64,000 nucleotides of DNA from assembly GCA_016490735.1 (NCBI GenBank), contig JAEMWC010000349.1, positions 395,001 to 459,000 on the forward strand, given 5' to 3'. This stretch comes from Pachyseris speciosa. Lineage: Eukaryota > Cnidaria > Anthozoa > Scleractinia > Pachyseridae. The first letter of the stretch is position 1. Each line of letters starts with the position of its first letter. The notes beneath the pieces were generated by a model. It was not told where the DNA came from. It saw only the letters and a program-made list of their open reading frames with translations, and ran no database searches. The translations under genes were made by a program, and so were the position numbers. Below, in pieces: positions 17,213 through 26,726 of the stretch.

Positions 17213-17230
17213 CGTTGATAAACCAAATTT

Positions 17231-17244
17231 ACTTGTTGCTAATG
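17231..17244. repeat. Right target-site duplication of the Penelope insertion
   Basis: 14-mer matching 15537-15550 with one mismatch. From here the transposon arm resumes. Confidence 0.8.
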
Positions 17245-17333
17245 TTTGTTTGTGTGAATTTTAGAATTTCTAGTAATTTCTCGCTTATCATTTCGCTTTT
17301 TTCAACTTACGCGAACCATTTATACTTTGTATT

Positions 17334-17453
17334 GTCTGCGTGTGATACAACAAGGAAAGCGTGCTCGTCGTCCGATCGCCGAAGTTAAGCCCAATCCGGC
17401 CGGGTTAGAACTTGGATTGGTGAACGACAGAAAATACCCCTTGTTGTACGCTA
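17334..17453 (+). rRNA. 5S rRNA-like sequence, right arm
   Basis: Plus-strand counterpart of 11911-12030. Box A (GAAGTTAAGC) is intact. The box C region has GGATTGGTGAACG instead of GGATGGGTGACCG, so it is more decayed. A T-run follows at 17456-17460. Pseudogene or 5S-derived repeat. Confidence 0.7.
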
Positions 17454-17666
17454 TCTTTTTGTTTGCGTTCTCCCTTTTTATTTTTTTTTTCTTTTTTTTT
17501 TCTTTCTCTGTTGTTTTTAAGAACTAAACCACTCGTAGACATTTTTATTATTACTATTTTTATTTTTATTTTATTTTATTACAAAAAATATAGGTTCCGC
17601 AGGTTCCGGCGGTTCTGCAGGTTCCACAGGTTCCGCGGTCTGCAGTTCCTCAGATTAGTCTTACCC

Positions 17667-17675
17667 GTTGTTGCG
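17667..17675. repeat. Right 9 bp target-site duplication
   Basis: GTTGTTGCG, identical to 11691-11699, directly after the terminal TTACCC. Confidence 0.85.
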
Positions 17676-18177
17676 TTTACTACTAACTTGTGTGACGAAT
17701 ACACCAAGCGGTGAGTAACCTCTTCCCTGTTTACCTTCATTTGATTTCAAGGTCATCACTAGCAAAGAAATTCACCCTCTTTCAACTTTAAAAGGGCATG
17801 TTAAGATCGGCAATATGTTGAGGTATGTTGGAGGGAAAAAATTATTTACGCGAGGTCAGCACAGTGTTTCCGGTCACACTTCACTGAACTTAGCTGTCAG
17901 TAAACACTGCATATGTTTTGGCTTCTTTTAAGTCTTGTCCTCCGAATTTTTGTTTATGGATAATTATACATTCTGTTAGCCTCAAAAAGGCCTATTTAAT
18001 GTAGACTTCTAAAGCAGAACAAGATATCGACGTGCCCAGGAAAATCTCTTCGTGTGAGTTATACTGCACATGTCACACCTTCGATCTACCCGAACTAAAT
18101 TTTCCCGCACATATCTTTGTAAAGTTGTGAAGAATTTAATCTAATAGAGTTTGTCCGCGTGAATAGGTTTCCGGAAT

Positions 18178-18693
18178 AGATGGTTCCACGGTTATTGGTG
18201 CCATTTTAACTGGGGGGCAAACAAGGCTAAAATTACAGTAAATGTATGGGATTTTGACTGACTTTGAACCGCTGTAACACTGCTAAAAAGAGGCAGATTT
18301 CCAACATTTGCCACTATTTTTATTGGTTTTATTGATATCGCTCATTCAATAGAAAATAAGGCCATTAACGGAGGTGCGACGTCCGTAAATTAGAATTGTA
18401 AATCTTCTTATGTGGCTTCTAAATTCGCGGTAATTTGCATAATTTTGATTACAGAGGTTTGTATGAAATCTTAAAAATTCGTTTATGGTCGTTGTAGCCT
18501 GAATCTGTTCTTTATACTTCATGAAAATAATGTCAGTACAAATGTCTGTTGAAAGACATTTTCGCTGCGGAAATCCTCCTCTTTGTAGCGGTGTTACAGT
18601 GGTTCAAAGTCGGTCAAAATCCCATACATTTACTGTAATTTTAGCCGCGTTTGCCCCCCAGTTAATATGGCGCCAATTACCGTGGAACCATCT
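18178..18693. mobile_element. MITE-like element, about 125 bp inverted arms
   Basis: Left arm about 18178-18305 and right arm about 18570-18693 are complementary with roughly 10% mismatches; the outer ends are AGATGGTTCCACGG and its complement. The element is 516 bp with no coding capacity. No clear target duplication is seen, so its superfamily is unknown. Confidence 0.8.
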
Positions 18694-19366
18694 CTTTAAT
18701 AAGAAAAGGTTGGAAGCACCGCACATGCTCTTCTTATCGGCGAATATCATGATCGCTGTGACAGGTCTATATTTAGAAACAAGTTTGCGAATTCTTGGTT
18801 TTCATGGTTTTCGCGTGACATCAGGAAAAAAACTAAAATATTATTGAAAGTTTAGATTTCTACCTTCATCAGGTTAGTGGCATTTTTAAGATAATATCTG
18901 CTGGCCTGTTTTCAGCTAAGTAGTACGCTTTGTTTTGAAAATAAAGCAGCGTTAATTTTGATTTTTTTTACAATGTCACACACATGGAAATCTCAATCTG
19001 CCTTATGTTTTCGAGTTCTCAATAACCAATATGTCAAGAGAAGTGTCCATGTGAATGTTTTTAAGCTTAGCAGAGAGAAAACGTGTTGAGAGAGCCAAAG
19101 GAAACTCCAGATGTTGCCACTTAATTTGAAGGCAAACAATGAATATGGATGGCAATTTTCGGCGCCATTTTACAAATATCCTGGGCGTGACATTTCCTGT
19201 TATCTCTCATCTTACAGCAAGGGGAATTTGCCTTAAAAAATCTTTTGTGAATGATATATGAAATGAAACAGATATGAACTGCGGAAATGAAATCAAATGA
19301 AGAATGACCCTCGCAGTTGAGAACGCAGTTTATGCAATTGCGAAAAGAAGCCTGAAAAAAATTCAG

Positions 19367-19439
19367 GATTTCAACGGGGTTTGAACCCGTGACCTCGCGA
19401 TTACCAGTGCGATGCTCTAACCAACTGAGCTATGAAGTC
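19367..19439 (-). repeat. tRNA-Thr-like SINE or tRNA pseudogene
   Basis: The reverse complement folds partly as a 73 nt tRNA: TAGCTCAGTTGG is a good box A, GGTTCAAACCC fits box B, the T-stem ACGGG/CCCGT is perfect, and the acceptor GACTTCA/TGAAATC has one mismatch. The anticodon loop would be CTGGTAA (GGU, Thr), but the anticodon stem pairs poorly (about two of five). A CCTGAATTTTTTTCAGG hairpin with a T-run follows, suggesting a Pol III terminator. A SINE is more likely than a working tRNA. Confidence 0.6.
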
Positions 19440-19794
19440 ACTGATGTTGGGAGCAGGTCAATTGTGGGTTCATATGTTCGCGTGAAACCTTTCTCATTTC
19501 TAAATGGTAGCCCAAGCAAGTACCTTAAGGGTACCCATTTTATTACATAGTTATGAATTCTTTATTAGCAGCTAATTGTAATAAATTACCTAATACAGTC
19601 TTAAATTTTAAATGGTGCAATTAATAAAGTTCTAGCTTCCAGAAGGTGAAAAAATTTCCAGGTTAGCACTACAGCATTTTGTGCCTGACCATACCATAGA
19701 ATTGAGCATTGTTCCAAATCATTGAAACTCAAGCTTTAAAAAAGTCTTTTAGGGTCATATCAACAACTGACCTTTTAGGGTCACATTCAGCTTA

Positions 19795-21660
19795 GAATTA
19801 ACATTGTATTGATTAGATGAAAAAAAGTGGATATAGCCAAAATGCTTGTTTGAATGCTAAAAGGCAATTTGGTCTGTCATTGTTGTCAGTTTACGTTTGC
19901 CATCATTAAAAAAAAGCATGTTAATCATATTTGCTTGATGAGTTTTTAAGTGGTACTTCGATCTTTTTTGGTAAGTTTGAGGTCCTGTTATGAGCCCACT
20001 TCTTCTCCCCCCCCCCTCCTCCCCCAAGCAATGCATACAAACAAGGGGTGTCTGAAAAGATGCTTATTCATTGAAGTTGTAACTCTGTGGTGGACCAGCA
20101 TGTTACATGAGTACCTAAGGGGTGGCGGGGGGGGGGGGACTATGAACAGGCTGCTTAGTAAGGTATTGGGGACAGTAGCATTATGTGCCTCTTGTGCCAC
20201 ATACCTCAATATAAGGCCTCTTTCCCCTTCAAATGTGAGTGAATTTAATATTGCCACCTACATGTAAACTTCATATTACAAAAACTGGCTTGCCAAGTGA
20301 CTAAAAGGTGATGCTTTGATAACCCTACTGTGTTATTCCACTTAGAATAATCTCTTAGTTAGGACCCCCACCCCTATGGGAATTCCAATTTTGTATTCTG
20401 AGACCCCGTCCCCTAATAATTTTCAATGACTGCTGTCAAGGTGGGGGAATTTCCTAGAATCACCCAATGAAGTTTCCTTTAGTGGCCCTTAAAGATATCG
20501 CAACTATGCTCAAGGTATTTAATTGTGTTAAACAATGTATTGATTAGATGAAAAAAGTGTAGACCATAATACTTTATAGTCAGATGGGTGTTTAAATGTT
20601 AAAAGGCAATTTGTTCTGTAATTGTGGTCAGTTTGCCATCATTTAAAAAATATGTTAATCATATTTGCTTGATGAGTTTTTATGTGGTGCTTGCTTTTTT
20701 CGTACCATTGTTGTAAGTTCTGGTTGGATTGAAAATAAAAGGGCTGGATTTAATTTACTGGTAAAGTTTTTGTAGTAAGTTCAACGCCCTGTGATTAGCC
20801 CACTTTTTCTTTCTTCCTCTAGCTAGACATATAAACAAGGGCTGTTTGAAAATGTGCTTATTCATTGAAGTTGTAACTGGTGGATCAGCATGTTACCTAA
20901 TGTGTGGGGTGGTGGGGGGGAGGGAGGGTAGCCTGCTTAGTAAGGTATTGAGTGACACTACCATCATGTTGTGCTTCTTGTGGCACATACCTCAATATGG
21001 GCCTGTTTGAATGTGGGGGTTGCAGTGGGAAAGGGTAGGGAATTCATTATTGCCACAAACTTCATGTTACAAAAACTGGCTTGCCAAGTGACTGAAATGC
21101 AATGCTTAGCCCTATCATGTTATTCTACTCAGAAAATACCCATTTGTTAGCGGTGAGGATCTGTTGACTAGGACCCCCACCCCTATGGGAATAACAATTA
21201 AGCTTATAACACTTTCATTTTAAAATTTTGTATTTTGAGACCCCCTACCCTTAAAAATTTCCAATGACCTGGCATGGGGAGGGTGGAGAAGAATAAAATG
21301 TGAAAAGTTCCTGGAATCACATAGTGGAAGTTTCCTAATAATAACTAATATTTACCAAGGGGATCCAACTTGCCAGGGCATTTTTCAGAGGAGCCCTCCT
21401 AATTAATTTAACTTAAATAACAATGGATGAAAAGTAAAATATGTACCTAATAATGAAAAGAGGTAAATTCTTCAAGTAGAAAATAAAAGTAACATCAAAA
21501 TTTTAAAATCAGAGTCTTTAAAACTTTTTCAGTTTGGTTTTAAAAATAGATAAAACATTGGTCTCTTTCAAGTCAGTTGGAAGGCTGATTCCAGTCTTTT
21601 ACAGCTTGGAACGTGAAGGTTTAAGTGGCCCTTTAAGATATTGCAAATATGCTCAAATGG
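19795..21660. repeat. Diverged tandem duplication, unit about 0.72 kb
   Basis: Unit 1, about 19795-20515, and unit 2, about 20520-21660, align in direct orientation; shared blocks include TAATCATATTTGCTTGATGAG, CTTATTCATTGAAGTTGTAAC and AAAACTGGCTTGCCAAGTGAC. Both contain a G-run region. Unit 2 is longer because of the LINE tail at 21337-21622. Confidence 0.8.
21337..21622 (-). mobile_element. LINE 3' tail inserted in the second tandem unit
   Basis: The segment is absent from unit 1, which has an uninterrupted TTTAGTGGCCC at the same point. On the minus strand it gives a frame-shifted FQAVKDWN.. and LKETNVLSIFKTKLKKF, the typical C-terminus of a CR1-type ORF2, followed by an AT-rich 3'UTR. 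It is a 5'-truncated dead copy. Confidence 0.7.
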
Positions 21661-21680
21661 ATTCTTTTATGTTTTCTTAG

Positions 21681-21729
21681 GAGAAGTCTAAACCAGCTGA
21701 CTCAGATAAAGACAGTGCATGACAAAAAG
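21681..21729 (+). CDS. Candidate downstream exon of the spliced gene
   Basis: The stretch is bounded by a good acceptor (TTTTCTTAG) and a donor (AAAAAG|GTACTG). Only one frame is open: it starts in phase 2, reads RSLNQLTQIKTVHDKK and ends in phase 0, matching the phase-0 start of the exon at 23194. It does not fit directly onto the phase-0 end of the exon at 13375-13441, so an intermediate exon is missing or an internal acceptor (for example before CTGACTCAG) is used. Assignment to the same gene is inference. Confidence 0.45.
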
Positions 21730-23193
21730 GTACTGTTTAGGGAGGGGAGGGTGGGGAAATTAAGGGATGTCTGGTCTAGCGTAACTTTACTTCTCTTCTC
21801 AGTCTTTTCATGCCTTCTTTCTATGTAATTGAACCCAATTTGTATAAATAAAATACTAACTAAATACCGCAAAACTGTAAAAGCTCTATTAAGCCCCAGG
21901 TGGTGGTGGTGGAAGGGGGAGATGGTTATTTAATTTTAGGCCTCATTAACTGTAGGGGGGTGGGAGGGGCCTTATGAGAGAGAAGGGTTTAATGGAGAGG
22001 GGGCTTATTTCAAATCTTAAAACACCATTTTAGTCTTCAAATAGCTTTTGTACAAAACTCAAACAACTGCAGTGAAACTTTAAATAGAACTGACTACGGT
22101 ATTATTTTTTGAAGCCAACATTATGTATTTGAGTGTATATTGGTTTATGAAAAAAGAAACCAACTGGGCTGCATGATCTGGATTTCATAATAGGGACTAA
22201 GAGGGACTAATTACAAAATCTCATGTTCCAAAAGAGGGGGTGGTCATTACAAAGCCGACTTTCAAGTGGGGTTGGGTTTGGGGTGGGGTGGGGTGGGGGG
22301 GGGGCTTACTTTCAGGAACCCATTACTACTGGTGTACAACTCCCATACTAAGCCTATGTAACAGCATTTTTACAGACCGATCTACTTTTAGACTATCTTT
22401 TCCCGCCAAAAAGGACAATAAGGATGGTGACGACAACGAGAGGCCACAAAACAATAGTTTTAGTGCGCAAAAACAAAGGCTTTGTACGTGTAGATACTTG
22501 TGGCACATGCAGCGACTTATAATTGGTCATTGGACTCCTGCGGGAGTCTGATTTTGGCGGGAAATTCAATCTAAAAATAAACTGGTCTGTGAAGATGCCG
22601 TGACAGTAATATAGGGCAGTTGTACTAAAGCTTTTTCCAGCAACATTGTGAACTAATAATTCATAAATAGGGGAAGCAATAGCAAATAATAAGCTGTTTC
22701 AGGAAATATCCATACCCTCTCCCCACATAAAGTTAGAAAGAAATTCCATGGGAGGGGTGGGTAGAAGGCTAAACTGGAATCGCCAGAGGGGTGACGGTAT
22801 TCAAAATGAAGCAATTTTGATGGGTGCGGTGGGGATATTTTGTGTAACAGCACAATTCTGAGGGCACCATCCATCTGTAATAAGAGTCCTTTTTCAATAT
22901 AAAGATTATTGAAGAGAATGGTAACCGATTGAAATTACTTGTTGTAAAACCTCTGGCAACGAGGACGAGATTTGACAGCAAGGTTTAGTATGGTGCCTTG
23001 TAACACAGAGGAATTTTTGTGAGGTTAATGATGATGTGGGAGGACCAGATCTTAGCAAGGGCTATCAGCGTACATGTACGTAGTTAGCCCCATTTTTTTA
23101 TCCTTAACCAAGGCCTGCTTTCCTGCATATTTGTAAAACATGGCTAATTAGAGGGAAAGGGACTAACACTTGCTCTTTCTTGTTTTCTTACAG
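21730..23193 (+). other. Intron-like DNA with a G-run tract
   Basis: No exon was identified. At 22267-22304 the plus strand has repeated runs of four or more G (GGGGTGGGGTGGGGTGGGG type), which satisfies a G-quadruplex pattern. Short ORFs here (up to 103 codons) lack motifs. Confidence 0.5.
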
Positions 23194-23324
23194 ATTGCTC
23201 ATGGAACAGATTTTGACTCAAGGATGCGAGATCAAGTGCGAAGTAAATTAAAGAAAAGAAAAACAGAAGATGAAGAAATAACTGACCTAGATGGAAAAAC
23301 AATGAAGGATGCATCTGGAAAGAG
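23194..23324 (+). CDS. Candidate exon with basic/acidic coiled segment
   Basis: A long pyrimidine tract plus ACAG precedes the exon, and the donor AGAG|GTTGGT follows. The phase-0 frame is open for 43 codons plus two bases. It reads IAHGTDFDSRMRDQVRSKL, then KKRKTEDEEITDLDGK and a Lys/Ser-rich end. The highly charged KKRK..EDEE composition resembles that of nuclear proteins, in line with the exons at 12205-13441. The three other strand/frame options are less open. No downstream exon was found before the minisatellite, so the 3' end of the gene is missing, very distant or displaced by the repeat invasion. Confidence 0.55.
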
Positions 23325-23509
23325 GTTGGTTTGTTAGCCAAAAAATACATATTCTTTGGAAGGTGTGTCAATCATTTACTGTAGTTAATGAAGATGATCA
23401 AGGTACTTCATGATCTTGGTTCAAGTGGTTACATTTTTCAAAAGTATATATTATCTGTTGTGGTTCATTGTAATCCTTGTTTTAAATTTTTTCTCCCTTT
23501 GTTTTAAAC

Positions 23510-23832
23510 CAGGAGCCCATGAATAGGAGCCTCCATATGCACTGTTTCCTTGAGTCAACGTTTGCGCGTATCTTTCTATTTTTAGAACGGTTTTTTCTGC
23601 AGGAGGCTCATTTTACTGGGAAAATCTGTTTCCAGTAAATTCCGCACACAGGCATCAGTATCAATGTTGTGGCCAAAGGTGGGGAGCGCGTTGTCCCGAT
23701 CCTTCTCTTTGGCGTTCTAAACAGTGCGTGCGAATTTAGAAACCCGCAGTGTTCTAAAAATAGAAAAGATACGCGCAAAGGTTGACTCAAAGGGCTTGTA
23801 TGGAGAGTGAAGCTCCTATTAATGGGCTCCTG
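23510..23832. mobile_element. hAT-like MITE
   Basis: The ends CAGGAGCCCAT..ATGGGCTCCTG are flanked by TTTAAAC on both sides (23503-23509 and 23833-23839). The inverted arms extend imperfectly about 75 bp, with shared TTTGCGCGTATCTTT blocks. The CAGG terminus and a 7-8 bp duplication point to hAT. No transposase is present. Confidence 0.75.
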
Positions 23833-24005
23833 TTTAAACTAATTACCATACATTACCATGCATTACCATACATTTCCATACCCACAAAGCAAAGGGAAAT
23901 AAAATTTAAACCAAGGATGACATTAGAAAAAATCTATTAACTGTCATATTTGTTTTGACCATAGGAATATAGATAGTCACGTCACCCCCTCCAAAGATCC
24001 CCAAC

Positions 24006-24772
24006 CCCACCCCCTCCCTCTCACCCCCATGTTGAATGCCCCCGCTGATGGCGCACTCACCCCCATGTTCAATGCCCCTACTGATGGCACACTCACCCCC
24101 ATGTTGAATGCCCCTACTGATGGCGCACACACCCCCATGTTGAATGCCTCTACTGATGGCACACTCACCCCCATGTTGAATGCCCCTACTGATGGTGCAC
24201 TCACCCCCATGTTTAATATCCCCACTGATGGCGCACTCACCCCCATGTTGAATGCCCCTACTGATGGCACACTCACCCCCATGTTGAATGCCCCTACTGA
24301 TGGCACACTCACTCCCATGTTGAATGCCCCTACTGATGGTGCACTCACTCCCATGTTTAATATCCCCACTGATGGCGCACTCACCCCCATGTTGAATGCC
24401 CCTACTGATGGTGCACTCACTCCCATGTTTAATATCCCCACTGATGGCGCACTCACCCCCATGTTGAATGCCCCTACTGATGGCACACTCACCCCCATGT
24501 TGAATGCCCCTACTGATGGCACACTCACCCCCATGTTGAATGCCCCCGCTGATGGCACACTCACCCCCATGTTGAATGCCCCTACTGATGGCACACTCAC
24601 CCCCATGTTGAATGCCCCTACTGATGGCACACTCACCCCCATGTTGAATGCCCCTACTGATGGCACACTCACCCCCATGTTGAATGCCCCTACTGATGGC
24701 ACACTCACCCCCATGTTGAATGCCCCTACTGATGGCACACTCACCCCCTTGTTGAATGCCCCTGCTACAATT
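24006..24772. repeat. 36 bp minisatellite, about 21 copies
   Basis: The unit is CATGTTGAATGCCCCTACTG plus ATGGCACACTCACCCC. Variants (CCCGCTG, TTTAATATCCC, GGCGC versus GGCAC versus GGTGC) occur in blocks, indicating multi-unit duplication. Because 36 is divisible by 3, open frames of about 250 codons exist on both strands; these are artefacts of the repeat. Confidence 0.95.
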
Positions 24773-24950
24773 AGCTACAGTTTTTAGATCAGAAATGCAC
24801 GGCTCTCGTGGAAAGCAGGGTTTTTTATATTAGTAAATAAGTAAAAAGTAGTAATATATAATTAGTTCTAATTTTAAATTTGATTTTAATTAATTATAGA
24901 TATGCTTGACGAGACAACCATGGATAAATAAAGTATTCTATTTTGTTCTG
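24773..24950 (+). mobile_element. LINE 3' tail inserted in the minisatellite
   Basis: It contains GCACGGCTCTCGTGGAAAGCAGGG, similar to the 3'UTR of the LINE at 25081-29741 (CACGGCTTCCTTGTAAAGCAGGG at 29713-29736), and ends in AATAAAGTATTCTATTTTG followed by TTCTG repeats. It is a heavily 5'-truncated copy of the same or a sister family. The minisatellite resumes directly after it. Confidence 0.65.
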
Positions 24951-25080
24951 TTCTGAATGCCCCTACTGATGGCGCACTCACCCCCATGTTGAATGCCCCT
25001 ACTGATGGCGCACTCACCCCCATGTTGAATGCCCCTACTGATGGCGCACTCACCCCCATGTTGAATGCCCCTACTGATGG
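24951..25080. repeat. 36 bp minisatellite, continuation (about 3.6 copies)
   Basis: Same unit and register family as 24006-24772, in the GGCGCACTC variant. It ends abruptly at CTACTGATGG, where the LINE 5' end begins. Confidence 0.95.
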
Positions 25081-25226
25081 CAGTTGCTAGTGTTTCAGCT
25101 CTCGGACTCCTTCAGTTTGACTACTGTCGGTCATTTTTCTTACGTGGTCTCATTGATCAGTAGTCCATTTAGAAGATTACGCCAAGCCGACCACTCGAGC
25201 TGAGAGTTCTAATTAGTAATCTGGCA

Positions 25227-26726
25227 ATGGCGGACACACGTATTTTAGTCGAGGAGGAAGCCGAAAATGCAACAGAGGAATTAACCAATTCGCTGCTATC
25301 TATTAATGCTAAAAGCCAGTTTAAATGGAATGGCTCGGTGGAACTTTTTGAGTCATTTTTACATCAAAAACTAGGTCTTTCAGCAGACGACGTAACGATG
25401 TCGGGTAACGGAACGTGTATTGTGTGGAAAACCCCAAGTGTGACTTTCAATCTTTACACGAAGACCAAAACTCTCCTCGTACAAGGTAAAGCGATGGATC
25501 ATACACGAGATTTACTTCTTCAGACCCTACAAGCAGATAAAAATCTACATTCTGCTGATGCGCCAAGCGAAACTAACAACATTCTCCTCGCTGCCGAACA
25601 TGTAACGGGAGGACATCAACAAGCGGGATTAATGTCACCAACAGCCACTCCTGACATTCGAAACGATTATTCGTCGGTGAGAGAGGATTCTGAAGATGCT
25701 CCGAGCGAGAATGAAAGTGAAAGTGAATCTTCCGAACACGCTCAACCCGCCATTAACACTAGCGAGATGCTAATTAACAACCTGGGCGAGAAATTCTCTG
25801 ACGAAATTGCAAAGATCTGGTCCGAGATTAGCGGCATTAAATCCATTCTAACCAACAGAGACGAATCTCGGCCACAGCAACAGGAGCTAGACGAACTTCG
25901 ACTCAAATGCACAACTTATGAATCTACTATTGACCATCTTGAGAAAGAAAAGGCTAGTCTCCTTGAGGTAATCAAAATACTCTCTGCTGATGACAACAGC
26001 AACTGCTCCACCGATACCAGCGACGACAATAAAACAAGCGATTGTACTACAAAAGACAATGAATGGACTGAGGTTAGTAATTCGACGAAAAAGAGAAAGA
26101 AACCAAAAACCATCACTGCAGAAGCCCGTCACCAAAATACTTCCAACACCAGGGCAAAAGAACCTAGGCGTAACACTTCAAATACCTCACATACCAAGGT
26201 GAATTCAAATCCTACTATGCGAGAGAAACCATCAATAGTCATTACAGGGGATTCTATGCTGAAATTCGTCAATGGTAGAAAACTGTCCAATCTAGTTTCA
26301 AATCAAAGTTCGACCTATGTGAAAACCTTCCCGGATGCGACGGTCGAAGACATGTCTGATTATGTGATGCCCTCACTCCGCAGAAAGCCTACAGAGGTTA
26401 TTCTTCATGTTGGTACGACCGATCTTAAGTCCTCTGAACCTCAAGAAATTGCTGAAGGGATTGTTAACCTCGGATTAAAAATACAAAATCAATCTTCAGG
26501 CTGCAAGATAACAATTTCGTACTTGATTTTGAGATCAGACGAAAATTTCGACTGCAAAATCAATGAGGTCAACAGAATTGTAAATCGCTTTGCCAAGCAA
26601 TATGCATGGGGAACGATCTCTCACTCTAACATCAAGAGAAAGCATCTCAACGCTAGTGGGCTGCATTGGAACGTGCAAGGTACAAAGCTATTAGTTAAAA
26701 ATCTTGTTTCTCATATAAACCTATGA
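25227..26726 (+). CDS. LINE ORF1: coiled coil plus SGNH/GDSL esterase-like domain
   Basis: 499 codons, uninterrupted. Residues about 31-88 form a small conserved domain (FKWNGSVELFESFL to LLVQGKAM) of unknown fold. Residues 150-175 are acidic. Residues 215-253 form a Leu-patterned coiled coil (LDELRLKC..LEKEKASLLEVI), which may trimerise the protein. Residues 280-330 are basic and Asn/Thr-rich, suited to RNA binding. Residues 335-499 are the SGNH domain: GDSML at 341 (nucleophile Ser343), GTTDL at 396, where most members have GTND, and SGLHWN with His480. It should act as the LINE RNA chaperone/esterase. Intactness contrasts with the broken ORF2. Confidence 0.85.
   Translation: MADTRILVEEEAENATEELTNSLLSINAKSQFKWNGSVELFESFLHQKLGLSADDVTMSGNGTCIVWKTPSVTFNLYTKTKTLLVQGKAMDHTRDLLLQTLQADKNLHSADAPSETNNILLAAEHVTGGHQQAGLMSPTATPDIRNDYSSVREDSEDAPSENESESESSEHAQPAINTSEMLINNLGEKFSDEIAKIWSEISGIKSILTNRDESRPQQQELDELRLKCTTYESTIDHLEKEKASLLEVIKILSADDNSNCSTDTSDDNKTSDCTTKDNEWTEVSNSTKKRKKPKTITAEARHQNTSNTRAKEPRRNTSNTSHTKVNSNPTMREKPSIVITGDSMLKFVNGRKLSNLVSNQSSTYVKTFPDATVEDMSDYVMPSLRRKPTEVILHVGTTDLKSSEPQEIAEGIVNLGLKIQNQSSGCKITISYLILRSDENFDCKINEVNRIVNRFAKQYAWGTISHSNIKRKHLNASGLHWNVQGTKLLVKNLVSHINL

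Larger units (their letters stand above)
15551..17230. mobile_element. Two head-to-head 5'-truncated Penelope-like copies
   Basis: The left part (minus strand) and right part (plus strand) are inverted copies of the same retroelement 3' region, joined at about 16640, with their 3' ends pointing outward. Each has a GIY-YIG endonuclease segment, an AT-rich 3'UTR and a hammerhead-like motif. The insertion splits the right arm of the DNA transposon and is flanked by a 14 bp target duplication. Partial inverted copies are a recognised insertion form of Penelope-like elements. Confidence 0.85.
11700..17666. mobile_element. Long-TIR DNA transposon (Mutator- or foldback-like), carrying gene exons and nested Penelope copies
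   Basis: The ends GGGTAAGACTAATCTG and its complement CAGATTAGTCTTACCC are flanked by a perfect 9 bp direct repeat. The left arm is 11700 to about 12588. The right arm is about 15156 to 17666, split by a 1.68 kb nested insertion. The arms share decamer repeats, a 5S rRNA-like gene and the first exons of a spliced gene. A 9 bp duplication with long arms is typical of Mutator-like and foldback elements. No transposase is visible, so the copy is non-autonomous. A puzzle is that exons seem to continue beyond the right end, so an inverted duplication of host DNA that happens to carry a 9 bp repeat is the main alternative. Confidence 0.7.
15156..17666. repeat. Right inverted arm of the long-TIR element
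   Basis: Complement of the left arm, about 0.82 kb once the nested Penelope insertion is removed. It carries the 5S-like gene in plus orientation (outward), mirrored exons 1-3, and subterminal decamers at about 17590-17645. It has accumulated more substitutions and the 40 bp AGTGAT-flanked deletion. Confidence 0.85.
17676..21680 (+). other. Intron-like DNA rich in repeats
   Basis: No coding exon is convincingly seen apart from what is listed. A good donor (AGCG|GTGAGTAA) occurs near 17711, shortly outside the transposon, but no matching acceptor and frame could be defined. If the gene at 12205 runs to 23324, this is mainly one or two large introns. Confidence 0.4.

Noticed and set aside
19367..19439. 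Functional tRNA-Thr gene
   Set aside because: The anticodon stem pairs at only about two of five positions and the acceptor has a mismatch; a tRNA-derived repeat is more likely.
23977..24787. Two overlapping approx. 250-codon ORFs on opposite strands
   Set aside because: They follow automatically from a 36 bp unit (a multiple of 3) without stops; there is no start context, signal peptide or domain.
24006..25080. Repeat array considered as CRISPR
   Set aside because: Units are contiguous with no unique spacers, and the context is eukaryotic.
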